A program made the translations under genes and the position numbers. From Candidula unifasciata (lineage: Eukaryota; Mollusca; Gastropoda; Stylommatophora; Geomitridae): 64,000 nucleotides of DNA. The notes below the pieces were generated by a model, which searched no databases, had not been told where the DNA came from, and saw only the letters and a list, made by a program, of their open reading frames with translations. Numbering within the stretch: the first letter of the stretch is position 1; each line of letters opens with the position of its first letter. The stretch is from NCBI GenBank assembly GCA_905116865.2, contig CAJHNH020008390.1, positions 261,001-325,000 of the forward strand, in the 5' to 3' direction. Of this stretch, positions 22,301-29,324 are shown piece by piece.

Positions 22301-25179
22301 TTGCATTTTGTGTGGAAGTTTGTGCATGGTAGCTTGTATACAGTAGCATGTATACGGCAGTTTGTGTGTGGTACATTATGTGTGGTTGCCTGTGTGTGGT
22401 AGCCTATGATACAGTGTTTGTGGTACATCTGTATACCACTGTAAGTAACAATCCAGGAACAATTTCAGTAACATTGAGACACACCCCCCCCCCCTCACTT
22501 TTTTTCTCTCTCCCCCTCCTCTTCCTTATCTTTCTCTTTCCCTTCCACCCACACAACCTGAACAAAGTGAGCAACTCACTTGAGATCCAGCATGCCTTCG
22601 AAGTTGAACACACCGGGTGAAGGTTCATGAAGATTCCAGGCCACGTAGCTGGAGATCACAATAAAATCTACCATAACAAGAACAAAATATGACAATGGCA
22701 CACATACAATCATGACTCCATGATTAGCTCACAACGGAACTTACACATTCAATTAACAACGTCCCTGTGTGGGTTCCGGGGCCCCATTGTTGGGAAAACA
22801 AGAATAGACCCACTGCCTGCCCAAAAGCATGTCGTAAGAGTCGACTAAATGGGAGCTTCCTTCAAAGTCAGACAGGCAAGGAACCAACAGTCTGCATGCA
22901 AATGAATCAGACCTGTGAAATGGATGTGCATGCAACACTCAATTTCTGTAACAGGGCTAGAGTCTAGAAGTGGAGGAACAATCAGGCTAGAGTCTAGAAG
23001 TGGAGGAACAATCAGGCTAGAGTCTAGAAGTGGAGATACAATCAGGCTAGAGTCTAGAAGTGGAGGAACAATCAGGCTAGAGTCTAGAAGTGGAGGAACA
23101 ATCAGGCTAGAGTCTAGAAGTGGAGGAACAATCAGGCTAGAGTCTAGAAGTGGAGGAACAATCAGGCTAGAGTCTAGAAGTGGAGGAACAATCAGGCTAG
23201 AGTCTAGAAGTGGAGGAACAATCAGGCTAGAGTCTAGAAGTGGAGGAACAATCAGGCTAGAGTCTAGAAGTGGAGGAACAATCAGGCTAGAGTCTAGAAG
23301 TGGAGGAACAATCAGGCTAGAGTCTAGAAGTGGAGGAACAATCAGGCTAGAGTCTAGAAGTGGAGGAACAATCAGGCTAGAGTCTAGAAGTGGAGGAACA
23401 ATCAGGCTAGAGTCTAGAAGTGGAGGAACAATCAGGCTAGAGTCTAGAAGTGGAGGAACAATCAGGCTAGAGTCTAGAAGTGGAGGAACAATCAGGCTAG
23501 AGTCTAGAAGTGGAGGAACAATCAGGCTAGAGTCTAGAAGTGGAGGAACAATCAGGCTAGAGTCTAGAAGTGGAGGAACAATCAGGCTAGAGTCTAGAAG
23601 TGGAGGAACAATCAGGCTAGAGTCTAGAAGTGGAGGAACAATCAGGCTAAAGTCTAGAAGTGGAGGAACAATCAGAACTTTCTGCCAGAGTTTGAAGCTT
23701 GTGAACGCGAAGAAGAATTAACAACTGATCTAACATTGTCAGGTAGCTACTGGATATTCTTCTGGCCCAATATGGAGGATAGGCATGGCAGAATGTTTAG
23801 CTTTAAAGTTATTTTTGCTTCTGACAGCATTTTGCAAAAGCAATCTTCACATACGGACGGAAATCTATGGTTTCACTGCTACTAAGCTACTAAGTTAAGT
23901 GCTTGTTGCAGCACTGTGAGCTGCATTTTTTCATGTTGAATGCCTTTTATTTGTGCATCGGTTGTGTCATGGTATTCAGTATGATTATTTATAGTTTATA
24001 CACAAGCTAGTGAAATGCCTGATGTTTTAATGTGTCCAGTGTATGGCCAGCTAATTGTGACTGACTACTTCTATCAACAGCAAACTGCATTATGTATTTA
24101 CTGCATGCACATATTTCTGCATTGTGCTGGGACTGTTGTGTGTTCACCAGTATTCAACTGCTACAGTCAGGGGCATTTCATTTGATTTTCCCTAGCACAG
24201 GAATAAAGCAATATGGGGGTGACCTGATTGCAGTGACCTTGAAACCTTGAATATGACTGCCTGATATTCAGTTAACAAATCAGTTTATATAGTCAAGAAA
24301 CACATGAATAAATAGTTAACAAATCAGTTTATATAGTCAATAAATGCATGAATAAACAGTTAACAAATCAGTTTATATAGTCAAGAAACACATGAATAAA
24401 CAGTTAACAAATGATCTTAAATTGTCAGTTTGTGGGTGAACTTCCAAGTAATTAACAATTTATTTTACATAATCGGTTATCTAAGCATCAGTCAGTCAAG
24501 AAGCAGGTGGAATGGAGGAGAGAAAGAAGAATAAGAGGAAGAGGAATGAACAAATGAACAAACCTGATCTTCAAAGGGTCATATAATTAGGCATGCACAC
24601 TCAAAGAGGAAGGGGACGAAGAACAAGAGAAAGAACAAAAATAATAAAAGTCAGAAGAAAAAGAAGAAGAAGCAGAGCAGCAGAGGCAGCCATCTAGCTT
24701 TTGTAATCAACATATTCAAAAGTCAACACAGATGATCAACAGACGATGACAACTTACGTTTCAACTGTATTCAGACCACAAGCTTTCAACTTTTTCAGTC
24801 GGTCCTCCCAGTACTCAGGAATTATGCGGAAATAATGCACAGCCCCGCTAAAGATTCTGAATGGCTGACCATTCAAATAAAATACACGGTCGTAAAATGT
24901 CAGCCCTGTTGCCCTGTCATCAGCATTTTTGAGTGAACTAGTATTCCCAGAAATTCTTATTTCAGGGATATCGATTGAGCTCAAGTCTTTTGGCAGAACA
25001 ATGATTTGTCCGGGTAGCTTTGGATTCTCCACAAAAAGCCTACCAAATGATCCTAGGCCTGGTAACGAACTGTCCATGTCTGGTTTGTTTGCATCGAAAG
25101 TTGTTGAAAACCACAAAATCCACAAGACAACACTTAACAGAATCCCAAACATCAACCGTAAGACAGTTTTCCGTCGCAT
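1301..25179 (-). CDS. GLB1L2: GH35 beta-galactosidase-1-like gene, 11 exons visible, 3' end outside window
   Basis: Family knowledge: GH35 enzymes remove terminal beta-galactose from glycans, using two Glu residues on a TIM barrel. Seen here: eleven exons join in phase to 456 residues. Residues about 8-25 are a hydrophobic stretch preceded by MRRK, so a signal anchor or signal peptide. Barrel motifs follow in family order: [61 protein letters not shown] (acid/base E244), [17 protein letters not shown] (nucleophile E324), [12 protein letters not shown] and [13 protein letters not shown]. The MEFWTGWFD form fits the GLB1L2/GLB1L3 branch better than lysosomal GLB1 (SEFYTGWLD); exact orthology is inferred. 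The C-terminal beta domains must lie beyond base 1. An acceptor-like CAG at about 25190, eleven bases before the ATG, suggests a 5'UTR intron. No frameshift or stop was found, so the gene looks intact. Confidence 0.9.
1357..3160 (-). other. Intron 10, 3' part, no recognisable gene
   Basis: AT-rich intronic sequence with poly(A) runs. At 2813-3165 an A/G-rich stretch on the plus strand (AGAGAGAYAGA-like) yields open minus frames of Ser/Leu/Phe only. I saw no exon-like motif here. Confidence 0.5.
3165..3400 (+). mobile_element. Interspersed repeat family B, partial copy
   Basis: Shares the family B backbone seen at least eight other times in the window: GAGTGCATCTGCCTGAGAGG, GGAACCAACAGTCTGCAT, AAGTGGATGA and GGTGAACGC, with an AGAAG-rich 3' tail. 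Probably a SINE or LINE 3' end; class not determined. Confidence 0.6.
3441..3596. repeat. Direct duplication of about 75 bp
   Basis: Two adjacent copies of a segment beginning TTGATTATCTGTACCTG and ending CAGCTTTACATCTGC, differing at a few positions. Confidence 0.8.
3648..3940 (+). mobile_element. Interspersed repeat family B, near-complete copy
   Basis: Starts GTGTGGGTTCCGGGGCCCTA, continues through TAGACCCCCTGCCTACCC, GAGTGCATTTGCCTGAGAGG and AAGTGGATGAACAACCAGAA, and ends near GGTGAACACGAAGCAGATG. It gives the clearest view of the family consensus. Confidence 0.7.
3953..4451. repeat. 44-bp minisatellite in intron 10
   Basis: About 11 nearly identical units containing TTGATAAAGTTGTTACCTAA. 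On the gene strand every unit contains TTTTAG/GTAACA, a donor-like site, but no exon abuts the array. Its left edge is the 3' end of the family B copy. Confidence 0.92.
4633..4683 (-). CDS. GLB1L2: Beta-galactosidase-like, coding exon 10
   Basis: A 51-nt exon with acceptor CTTTCCCTCAG and donor TTATG/GTAAGA. It encodes [16 protein letters not shown], the proline-rich linker after the catalytic barrel (the family has PLPPPPDLLPK here). It is phase-compatible on both sides. Its short length makes it less certain than the barrel exons. Confidence 0.75.
5380..5530 (-). mobile_element. Interspersed repeat family B, partial, inverted
   Basis: The reverse complement of the B backbone is recognisable (GGTTCCTCAACTCCCAGGCAG, TTCTGGTGGAAAG, TTAGTGTTGTGTG) but strongly diverged. 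Flanks: 4684-5380 is plain intron 9 sequence in which I see no other feature. Confidence 0.45.
5597..5617. repeat. Poly(G) tract
   Basis: About 20 consecutive G followed by TGGGGG. Similar tracts occur near 38785, 39676, 43483 and 63571. They could form quadruplexes or reflect sequencing slippage. Confidence 0.8.
5767..6080 (+). mobile_element. tRNA-headed SINE, family D
   Basis: Begins GGAGCCACGTTAGCGCAGTA (a box A-like start) and runs about 310 bp. It ends with GGTTCACATCTCCCGACTTT and a short CTTTAC repeat, the usual form of a SINE with a simple-repeat tail. Internal segments include GGGGTGAATGGAGGAACA. One copy seen. Confidence 0.6.
6115..6830. repeat. (TG)n-rich degenerate microsatellite, intron 9
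   Basis: Imperfect (TG)n mixed with TCTG, TATG and GCAAGTG blocks for about 700 bp. All long Cys/Val-rich open frames here are translations of this repeat. Confidence 0.9.
6889..7032 (+). mobile_element. Interspersed repeat family F (retroelement 3' end)
   Basis: Matches five other copies through GCTGTGTGAAAGATGGGTG, CAGGCCTGAGTGCCCAATTT and GTGACCCTATGAAAAA. It ends in a TGTT tetranucleotide tail. Likely the 3' end of a LINE or SINE with a microsatellite tail. Confidence 0.6.
7125..7230 (+). mobile_element. Interspersed repeat family A, decayed fragment
   Basis: Contains CCTGGGAAGTAAAGGTGGCC and CTAGGTCTAGAACC, decayed versions of the family A core best seen at 33640-33800. The next 280 bp up to 7505 show nothing I can name. 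Confidence 0.4.
7510..7972. repeat. 66/64-bp minisatellite made from the exon 9 donor
   Basis: Seven copies of a 64-66-bp unit. On the gene strand each holds AAGTYAATAG/GTAAGGCAAG or a close variant. The exon-9-end copy at 7956 is the functional one by frame; the others end at 7890, 7826, 7762, 7698, 7632 and 7566. Spacings are 66, 64, 64, 64, 66 and 66 bp. Confidence 0.95.
7956..8045 (-). CDS. GLB1L2: Beta-galactosidase-like, coding exon 9
   Basis: A 90-nt exon with acceptor CTGGTACAG and donor CAATAG/GTAAGG. It encodes [20 protein letters not shown] and KLLKFYKSI, matching the family SYDYDAxLxEAGDxTxKY. The donor was chosen because it keeps phase with exon 10. Six further copies of this exon end and donor lie just downstream at 7890, 7826, 7762, 7698, 7632 and 7566, so alternative use is possible. 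Confidence 0.88.
   Translation of the reverse strand: MTMLYCQKQGTSLQNTIWSETSYSSFTSQ
8175..8725. repeat. Degenerate 42-47-bp repeat spanning exon 8 donor and intron 8
   Basis: On the gene strand the unit is about 22 nt of exon 8 end (ACCAGTTATG) plus about 22 nt of intron (GTAGATGTTATTGTTGTTATG). Donor copies with GTAG lie at 8704 (functional), 8660, 8613, 8569 and 8488. Weaker ones near 8443, 8401 and 8350 read ATTGTAGATG. The array occupies about 80 percent of the 658-bp intron and decays away from the exon. Confidence 0.85.
8704..8841 (-). CDS. GLB1L2: Beta-galactosidase-like, coding exon 8
   Basis: A 138-nt exon with acceptor CATCTGCAG and donor TTATG/GTAGGT. It encodes [40 protein letters not shown] and LVTSY. 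The YMFxGGTNFGF segment is diagnostic of GH35. The last 22 nt of the exon plus the donor are repeated through intron 8. Confidence 0.92.
9236..9930. repeat. 43-bp minisatellite in intron 7
   Basis: About 16 units with core GAGAGATTCAGGATCTTGTG and GTTACCTCATCCAAGTG. On the gene strand each unit has GATGAG/GTAACA, a good donor-like site, but the nearest exon end is 1.2 kb away. The three long plus-strand open frames here are this repeat. Confidence 0.95.
9980..10560 (-). pseudogene. LINE ORF2 C-terminal remnant
   Basis: A decayed minus-strand frame reads [10 protein letters not shown], matching the better-preserved copy at 40105-40430 (SPLITGIMRANRLKWLGHIE). That pattern is typical of the end of RTE/CR1-like ORF2. 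Several frame breaks. It lies in intron 7. Confidence 0.5.
10671..10980 (-). pseudogene. LINE ORF2 zinc-knuckle tail remnant
   Basis: The minus frame reads [20 protein letters not shown] followed by [17 protein letters not shown]. This resembles the Jockey-type ORF2 end (H-R-x-x-L-x-x-S-x-x-C-x-C-G, then Q-T-x-E-H-x-L). A related tail is at 53480-53675. Confidence 0.55.
11134..11289 (-). CDS. GLB1L2: Beta-galactosidase-like, coding exon 7 (nucleophile Glu)
   Basis: A 156-nt exon with acceptor CTGTAAACAG and donor AAAG/GTAATA. It encodes [20 protein letters not shown], then [20 protein letters not shown] and [11 protein letters not shown]. The Glu of MEFWTGW (residue 324) is the expected GH35 nucleophile. 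It bridges exons 6 and 8 in phase. Confidence 0.88.
11905..12010 (-). mobile_element. Interspersed repeat family F, inverted, GAAC tail
   Basis: Reverse complement of the F consensus: CAAATTGGGCACGCAGGCCC and CATTCGGCCCTTCT, preceded by a (GAAC)n run (11917-11932). That places the element's 3' microsatellite tail at its low-coordinate end. Confidence 0.6.
12060..14160. repeat. 2.1-kb (CATA/CACA)-rich block in intron 6
   Basis: Imperfect CATACA/CATATA repeats throughout, with a perfect (TA)n run at 13277-13339. Recurrent phrases such as ACATGCATGCATACA suggest several rounds of segmental copying. No coding signal; all His/Thr/Ile-rich open frames derive from it. Confidence 0.95.
14170..14345 (-). 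mobile_element. (GAA)n tract followed by family F fragment
   Basis: (GAA)n at 14179-14211, then an inverted family F piece (AAAATTGGGCACACAGGCCTG, CATCTTTCAGAC) at 14275-14345. The region 14346-14880 shows nothing I can identify apart from purine-rich runs. Confidence 0.45.
14886..14982 (-). CDS. GLB1L2: Beta-galactosidase-like, coding exon 6
   Basis: A 97-nt exon with acceptor CACAACCAG and donor AAAT/GTAAGT. It encodes [32 protein letters not shown] and the first base of a Tyr codon. LLVTSD matches the family strand LLLTSD. Confidence 0.88.
15010..15220. repeat. 33-bp minisatellite beside the exon 6 acceptor
   Basis: About six copies of a 33-bp unit (GATGATGGCCGGATACACCA, CCCACCCAGTGT). 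It begins about 30 bp from the exon 6 acceptor and lies between the branch-point zone and the rest of intron 5. Because 33 is divisible by three it is open in several frames on both strands. Confidence 0.92.
15290..15790 (-). pseudogene. Jockey-type LINE RNase H and tail remnant
   Basis: The minus frame, with stops, reads [20 protein letters not shown], then [18 protein letters not shown]. These match RNase H active-site segments (SDS.., N-E-x-A-D-x-L-A). A sister copy lies at 49060-49450 on the same strand. Confidence 0.6.
15930..16446. repeat. Degenerate repeats derived from the exon 5 donor, intron 5
   Basis: On the gene strand the exon end and donor TTGGTTTAT/GTAAGTAC is echoed many times (ATGTTGGGTTATGTAAGT, GATTCATGTAAGCACTTG, GGTTATGTAAGTTCAT). 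There is a larger periodicity of roughly 95 bp. The array runs straight from the donor at 16447 for about 500 bp and becomes AT-rich beyond 15930. Confidence 0.75.
16447..16530 (-). CDS. GLB1L2: Beta-galactosidase-like, coding exon 5 (acid/base Glu)
   Basis: An 84-nt phase-0 exon encoding [20 protein letters not shown] plus DHLKLLVY. The second Glu of VENEY is the family's general acid/base. The acceptor is CACAGAG/GGA; an alternative AG two bases upstream breaks the frame. The donor TTTAT/GTAAGT was preferred over TTG/GTTTAT because it is near consensus and gives a better loop length. The donor region is repeated through the following intron. Confidence 0.85.
16650..17090 (+). pseudogene. 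LINE ORF2 C-terminal remnant
   Basis: The plus frame 16868-17080 reads [13 protein letters not shown], then [15 protein letters not shown]. This is the end-of-ORF2 pattern (T-I-L-E-G-K-x-x-G-x-R-x-R-G-R-x-R-x-x-W-x-D-N-I). Stops interrupt it. The upstream 16650-16860 may be the same element. Confidence 0.5.
17263..17605. repeat. 20-bp minisatellite in intron 4
   Basis: About 17 copies of AGATAGAACCATATATACAG with two main variants (CATATATACAG and CATTTAAACAG). Confidence 0.92.
18160..18620 (+). pseudogene. LINE ORF2 C-terminal remnant
   Basis: Plus frames give ESWALN, then further on [14 protein letters not shown] and [13 protein letters not shown], followed by a short non-coding tail. Order and motifs fit the thumb and end of a CR1/RTE-like ORF2 with several stops. 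The region 17620-18150 has no feature I can name. Confidence 0.5.
19456..19564 (-). CDS. GLB1L2: Beta-galactosidase-like, coding exon 4
   Basis: A 109-nt exon with acceptor TGTTTCAG and donor CAGCAG/GTAAGA. It encodes WLL, then [20 protein letters not shown] and [13 protein letters not shown], the helix before the acid/base strand. The leading base completes Gly196 and the exon ends in phase 0. Confidence 0.88.
19738..19895 (+). mobile_element. Interspersed repeat family A, 3' part
   Basis: Carries CCTTGGCTCCCAGGTTGATC, GGAAGTAAAGGTGGCTGGCG, TATAGGTCTAGCCCTATATG and AAGGCGTTAAAAAGGGTG. This is the body of the SINE whose tRNA-like head is seen at 33535. It lies 170 bp inside intron 3. Confidence 0.7.
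20295..20425 (-). mobile_element. Interspersed repeat family B, inverted, pyrimidine-rich tail
   Basis: Reverse-complement B backbone (CCGGCAGAAAGTTCTGGTTG, TTCATCCACTTCTGTTCCAG), preceded by a CTTCTTCTT run at 20205-20280 that corresponds to the element's GAA-rich 3' tail. Confidence 0.6.
20430..22060 (-). other. Rest of intron 3, no recognisable feature
   Basis: Ordinary intronic sequence. A diverged duplication of about 75 bp is visible at 21300-21400 (CTTCAGTCCACAAGACTCAA and CTCCAGTCTACAAGACTTAG). No exon or named repeat seen. Confidence 0.45.
22065..22160 (-). CDS. GLB1L2: Beta-galactosidase-like, coding exon 3
   Basis: A 96-nt exon with acceptor TGTCCAACAG and donor CCAGG/GTAGGT. It encodes [20 protein letters not shown] followed by [11 protein letters not shown], a hallmark of GH35 (RPGPYICxE). 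It enters and leaves with two bases carried over, as the neighbouring exons require. Confidence 0.92.
22580..22648 (-). CDS. GLB1L2: Beta-galactosidase-like, coding exon 2
   Basis: A 69-nt exon with acceptor ATCTCCAG and donor AA/GTGAGT. It encodes [18 protein letters not shown] and MLDL, the conserved second barrel strand (W-N-x-HEP). One base completes Thr141 and two bases are carried over to the next exon. Confidence 0.9.
22765..23720 (+). mobile_element. Family B copy split by an internal 30-bp minisatellite
   Basis: The 5' part at 22765-22975 (GTGTGGGTTCCGGGGCCCCA to AACAGGGCTAGAGTCTAGAA) and the 3' part at 23672-23715 (CAGAACTTTCTGCCAGAGTT, GTGAACGCGAAGAAG) are continuous in other copies. 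Between them the segment GCTAGAGTCTAGAAGTGGAG has been amplified. Confidence 0.75.
22955..23674. repeat. 30-bp minisatellite, about 24 near-identical copies
   Basis: The unit is GCTAGAGTCTAGAAGTGGAG plus GAACAATCAG. Only three or so units differ (GATACA for GAACA at 23033-23038, CTAAAG at 23647), so amplification is recent. The 268-residue open frame is this array. Confidence 0.97.
24262..24415. repeat. 44-bp short tandem repeat in intron 1
   Basis: About 3.5 copies of GTTAACAAATCAGTTTATAT plus AGTCAAGAAACACATGAATA. The rest of intron 1 (23720-24757) has a diverged inverted family F piece at 24545-24605 and a purine-rich stretch; nothing else recognised. Confidence 0.8.
24758..25179 (-). CDS. 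GLB1L2: Beta-galactosidase-like, coding exon 1
   Basis: Residues 1-141. It starts at the first ATG after an acceptor-like site and encodes the MRRK-preceded hydrophobic anchor (about 8-25). A poorly conserved stem of about 65 residues follows, then the start of the GH35 barrel through GLNTVET. The donor reads GAAAC/GTAAGT and the exon ends two bases into the Thr codon. Confidence 0.9.
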
Positions 25180-25574
25180 GCTGTCCCTGCATGAAAAGAT
25201 AACTGTTGTATTTAATCAGGTAAAACTAAAAAATGGCACTCACCAACTTTCTTCTATAAAAAACTGTAAAAGGATGAGATAAACTAGGTAATTTACTGCT
25301 GCGTTTAAGGCAGTCATGAAGATGAAGGTGGGGGACAGCCTCAAAACTTGTCTGTTCCGATCTGGCTGCTTCTGCAGCATGCTTTGTTCCAAAAATAGTG
25401 GTGTACCTTTCCTTTGGAGTAAACAAGCAGCAGAAAGAAGGAACATGGTGTCTACAATCCTGGCCAGGCTGGGTGCTTTGGAGAGTAGGAACCTCCTCTC
25501 TGGCCTTAATGTGTAGGCAGCACATGAATATTCTCAACATTTTTCAAGATCATAGACTGTGATTCTCATACCTC

Positions 25575-25910
25575 CTTACAGCTTGGTAATGAAAGAGCTG
25601 ATAGACCGCATTAACTGGAGATGGCCAGTCCATGGATCACACAGACATTGTCATTGCCCTTAGAGAGATAGGATGCTCTGAGGATTTTGAAAGCAACGTG
25701 TCCACATCACTGCTAAGAATATGAGGTTTGGGAGCAAAGACTGGCACAGCCAAGCATAAGAAGCACACCAGACACACCTGAAGTCTTGTTAACCAACATA
25801 GGACTGGCACTATTAACCATGCAACGCAGATGAATATGTAGAGAGAGGAATCTGAGCACCTATGGATGTGTCCGGAGTGCTGGGAAGATAATCTAACTTA
25901 TAACACAATA
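25575..25910 (+). pseudogene. Jockey-type LINE RNase H and C-terminal remnant
   Basis: Broken plus frames read SLGNERADR (RNase H end) and, about 230 bp later, EESEHLWMCPECWEDNLT, the W-x-C-P-x-C tail of such ORF2 proteins. It lies upstream of the galactosidase-like gene. The stretch 25200-25570 contains only an unrecognised open frame without family motifs. Confidence 0.55.
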
Positions 25911-26092
25911 AAACATTTTTTTTTTGCACTAGCCGTGCGGCCCTAAAACCCAAGGCTCAAAGAGCCCTCCCCTGCCAACACTGCAAAAGTGGTAAATATC
26001 GGCAGTAATGGCAGTTTTTTTTCTCACTAATGGATAGAAGAAATTGAGGCCAGCCTCTATTATTTAAAGTGTGTGCAAGCGTAACATGGGTG

Positions 26093-26680
26093 ATACAGGT
26101 ATTGATGTAGTGTCATGGTGATACAGGTATTGATGTAGTGTCATGGTGATACAGGTATTGATGTAGTGTCATGGTGATACAGGTATTGATGTAGTGTCAT
26201 GGTGATACAGGTATTGATGTAGTGTCATGGTGATACAGGTATTGATGTAGTGTCATGGTGATACAGGTATTGATGTAGTGTCAAGGTGATACAGGTATTG
26301 ATGTAGTGTCATGGTGATACAGGTATTGATGTAGTGTCATGGTGATACAGGTATTGATGTAGTGTCATGGTGATACAGGTATTGATGTAGTGTCATGGTG
26401 ATACAGGTATTGATGTAGTGTCATGGTGATACAGGTATTGATGTAGTGTCATGGTGATACAGGTATTGATGTAGTGTCATGGTGATACAGGTATTGACGT
26501 AGTGTCATGGTGATACAGGTATTGATGTAGTGTCATGGTGATACAGGTATTGATGTAGTGTTATGGTGATACAGGTATTGATGTAGTGTCATGGTGATAC
26601 AGGTATTGATGTAGTGTCATGGTGATACAGGTATTGATGTAGTGTCATGGTGATACAGGTATTGATGTAGTTTCATGGCA
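26093..26680. repeat. 28-bp minisatellite
   Basis: About 21 units of GGTGATACAGGTATTGATGT plus AGTGTCAT, almost identical. The unit contains ACAG/GTATTG in plus orientation but no neighbouring exon. Confidence 0.96.
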
Positions 26681-26849
26681 ACAAAATGTCATGGACCATG
26701 TTGCATGAAGGTGGCAAATCAGGAAGGGCTTAGCTCTCTGAAAAATGTTCTAAGGGTGGGGTGGGGGGCTGAAATCTTTCTCTGCCTCCCCCCACGGACA
26801 TAATTTATTTATAGAAAAAGGGGCTTCAAGGACCTGAGCTTTCAGGTTC

Positions 26850-27240
26850 CAGTAGTAGCAGGAGCAGTAGTAGTAGCAGGAGCAGCAGCAACAGTAGTAG
26901 TGATAGCAGTAGTAGCAGTTGTAGTAGCAGCAGCAACAGTAGCAGGGGCAGTAGTAGTAGCAGCCACAACAGTAGTAGTGACAGTAGTAGTAGCAACAGT
27001 AGTAGTGATAACAGTAGTAGCAGCCGCAACAGTAGTAGTGACAGTAGTAGTAGCAATAGTAGTAGAAGTAAACGTAGAAGTTAGAAGTAGCAGCAACTAA
27101 AGTAGAATTAATAGTAGTAGTAGCATCATTAGTAGAAGTACTTTTAGAAGTAGCAATATTAGTAGAAATATATCAGCACTAGTAGTTAGCAGTCATTATT
27201 ATAAGTTAACTATAAGCAGCAGAAGTAGCATTTAGCAGCG
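26850..27240. repeat. (AGT/AGC)n trinucleotide block
   Basis: Interrupted AGTAGTAGC repeats to about 27080, then decaying AGTAGAAGTA for a further 150 bp. Poly-Leu, Val and Thr open frames are its translation. 27240-27840 shows nothing I can identify. Confidence 0.9.
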
Positions 27241-27844
27241 CATACCACACCACGCCCCAAAAATAAATAAACATCAAATCTGATACAACATACAAAATAC
27301 CTCAGTTTTTAGCAAGACAACTTACAGTGTCGTTTTATTAATCTGTCTACACATCATACACTGTGCCATGATAAAACAAGCGTTTAAAAAGTGGGAAAAA
27401 CTGGTCCCAGCATTCTTACCGGTACCCTGCCAGAAATAGTTGAAGCTGAAACACATACTTTATATTATTAGTTTAGTATCAATAATTTATTAATTATTAG
27501 GCATTTATCATTTAGTTAGTGAACAGAGGTTAGCAAGCTACCTGACGATCGATACAATTCATGTAGTTTCACTGTAACTTTGTAAATGAAAACGAAAGAG
27601 GGTGAAAGTTTACGTTATTCTGCGGCATGCACGATTTGGTGAATGTTTCTGCATCACAGGGAAAGAGAACGGACCGAGACAGCGATCAGAGGTTGGTGTA
27701 GGCTCGAGTCCATCGACTTGACGAAGACCTGCTCGACTACTTTCACTTTCTGCAACGCAACGGCAACCGCGGGGTCACTTCCGCTGGGAGGTCACAGCTA
27801 TAAATTATCACCTTATAAAAGTAAATAATTTAGTCAGTCAGTTA

Positions 27845-28065
27845 GTCTCTATCCTAGTTGTCCCCTTGTGGGATGCAATTTTTCGTGATTTAAAGCCCCA
27901 CTCTGGCTTTTGTCGGGGGCCCTGAATATAGCTGGGCCACAATTGTGGCCATAAAGGCTCAAATGGGTTTCTGGGACCTCTCCACGGGTGATCCTCATCC
28001 GCATAGTGGCACTTTGTGTCACCGGGTATTTATCGCTTGTGTGATGTCCTGGTGGGATACAGCAA
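27845..28065 (+). mobile_element. Interspersed repeat family E
   Basis: Contains AAAGCCCCACTCTGGCTTTT, GGGTTTCTGGGACCTCTCCA and GGCACTTTGTGTCACCGGGT, ending near TCGCTTGTGTGATGTCCTGG. Further copies are at 44930-45085 and 52295-52475 (inverted) and 63800-63955 (plus). Class unknown. Confidence 0.6.
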
Positions 28066-28067
28066 GC

Positions 28068-29250
28068 AAGCAGTCAGTTAGGTTTTTAGCAAGTTAGTCA
28101 GTTAGCTAGTCAGTCAGTTAGGTAATTAGTTAAAATGTTAGTCACTTAGTTAATAATCTTGTAGCCTGGTAATCTTAGTTAATAAGTCAATCTATTATTT
28201 AGTTAGTTAATAAGTCGATCAATTAGTTAGTTAAAAAGTGAGTCATTTAGTTATTTATTAAGTAAATCAATTTGTTAGTAAGTCATCAGTCAGTTAGTTT
28301 ATAAGTAATCAGCTTCTAAGTTAGTAAGTCAATCATTTAGTTAGATATTAAGTAAATCATTTTGTTAGTAAATCAATCAGTTCGTTAGTTAATGAGTAAT
28401 CAGTTTGTCAGTTCGTAAGTCAATCATTTAGTTAGTAAGTAAATCGATTTGTTAGTTGAAAAGCCAGTCAGTTAGTTAGTTAATAAGCAAATCAATTAGT
28501 GAGTTCATAAGTCAAACAATTATTTAATTAATATGTCAGTCAATGTGTAAGTTAGTAGATCAATGAATTAGTTAGTTAATAAGTAATAAATTAGTTAGAT
28601 CATAGGTCAATTAATTAGTTAGTTAATAAGTAATCAATTTGTTAGTTAATAAGTCAGTCAATTTGTTTGTTAGTAAGTCAATCAATTTGTTAGTTAGTAA
28701 GTCAATAAATTAGATAGTTAATCAATTAGTTAGTTTTTCAATTAGTTAGCTAAAAAGTAAATCAGCTAGTTAGTTTATAGGTCAATCAATTAGTAGTTAA
28801 TAAGTAATCAATTAGTTAGTCAATAAATCAATCAATGTGTTAGTTAGTAAGCCAATCAATTGTTAGTTAATAAGTAAATCAATTTGTTAGTTAGTAAGTA
28901 TATCAATTAGGTAATTATTAAGTCAGTTAATTAGTTAGCTGGTTACCTAATAAATCAGTCAGTTAATTGGTTAATACGTCAGTCATGTAGTTAGGTAACA
29001 GGTCAGTAAGATTGGTAGTTAGTCAGTTAGTTAGTCTATCAATTAGTCAGTCAGTTTTTAGTTAGTCGGTCAGTTGTACATGTACCCTCCGGAGCGCCAG
29101 CATAATACCATCGCTATCATCGGTTGTATCCAGTCGCTAAGTGCCTTCATGCCGATCTCCGAGTGTACACTCTTAGCTAGGGTCTTGAAGGTCAGTAAGT
29201 TAATCTGCCAGTCAGTCAATAGGTCAGTAATTTAGTCAGTTGGCCAGTTA
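28068..29250. repeat. Degenerate TTAGTTAATAAGTCAATCAA block
   Basis: About 1.2 kb of imperfect 16-24-bp phrases built from GTTAGTTA, AAGTCAATCA and AAGTAATCAA. It resumes at 29762-29885, so the SINE/U2 insert at 29255-29760 interrupted it. Non-coding. Confidence 0.85.
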
Positions 29251-29324
29251 TTTTTTTTTTTTTTTTTTTTTACTGGGTCGGTCTCCAAAATGCCAAGCCC
29301 GGCAGTCCGACTACCCTGAAGATA

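Noticed and set aside
22955..23674. CRISPR-like regular 30-bp repeats
   Set aside because: No spacers between repeats, eukaryotic context, unit derived from a flanking dispersed repeat.
22915..23721. 268-residue Arg/Ser/Gly-repeat protein
   Set aside because: 30-bp minisatellite inside a transposable element; no gene context.
25226..25540. 104-residue minus frame upstream of the galactosidase gene as an extra exon
   Set aside because: No family motif; the acceptor-like CAG just before the exon 1 ATG makes this intron or upstream sequence.
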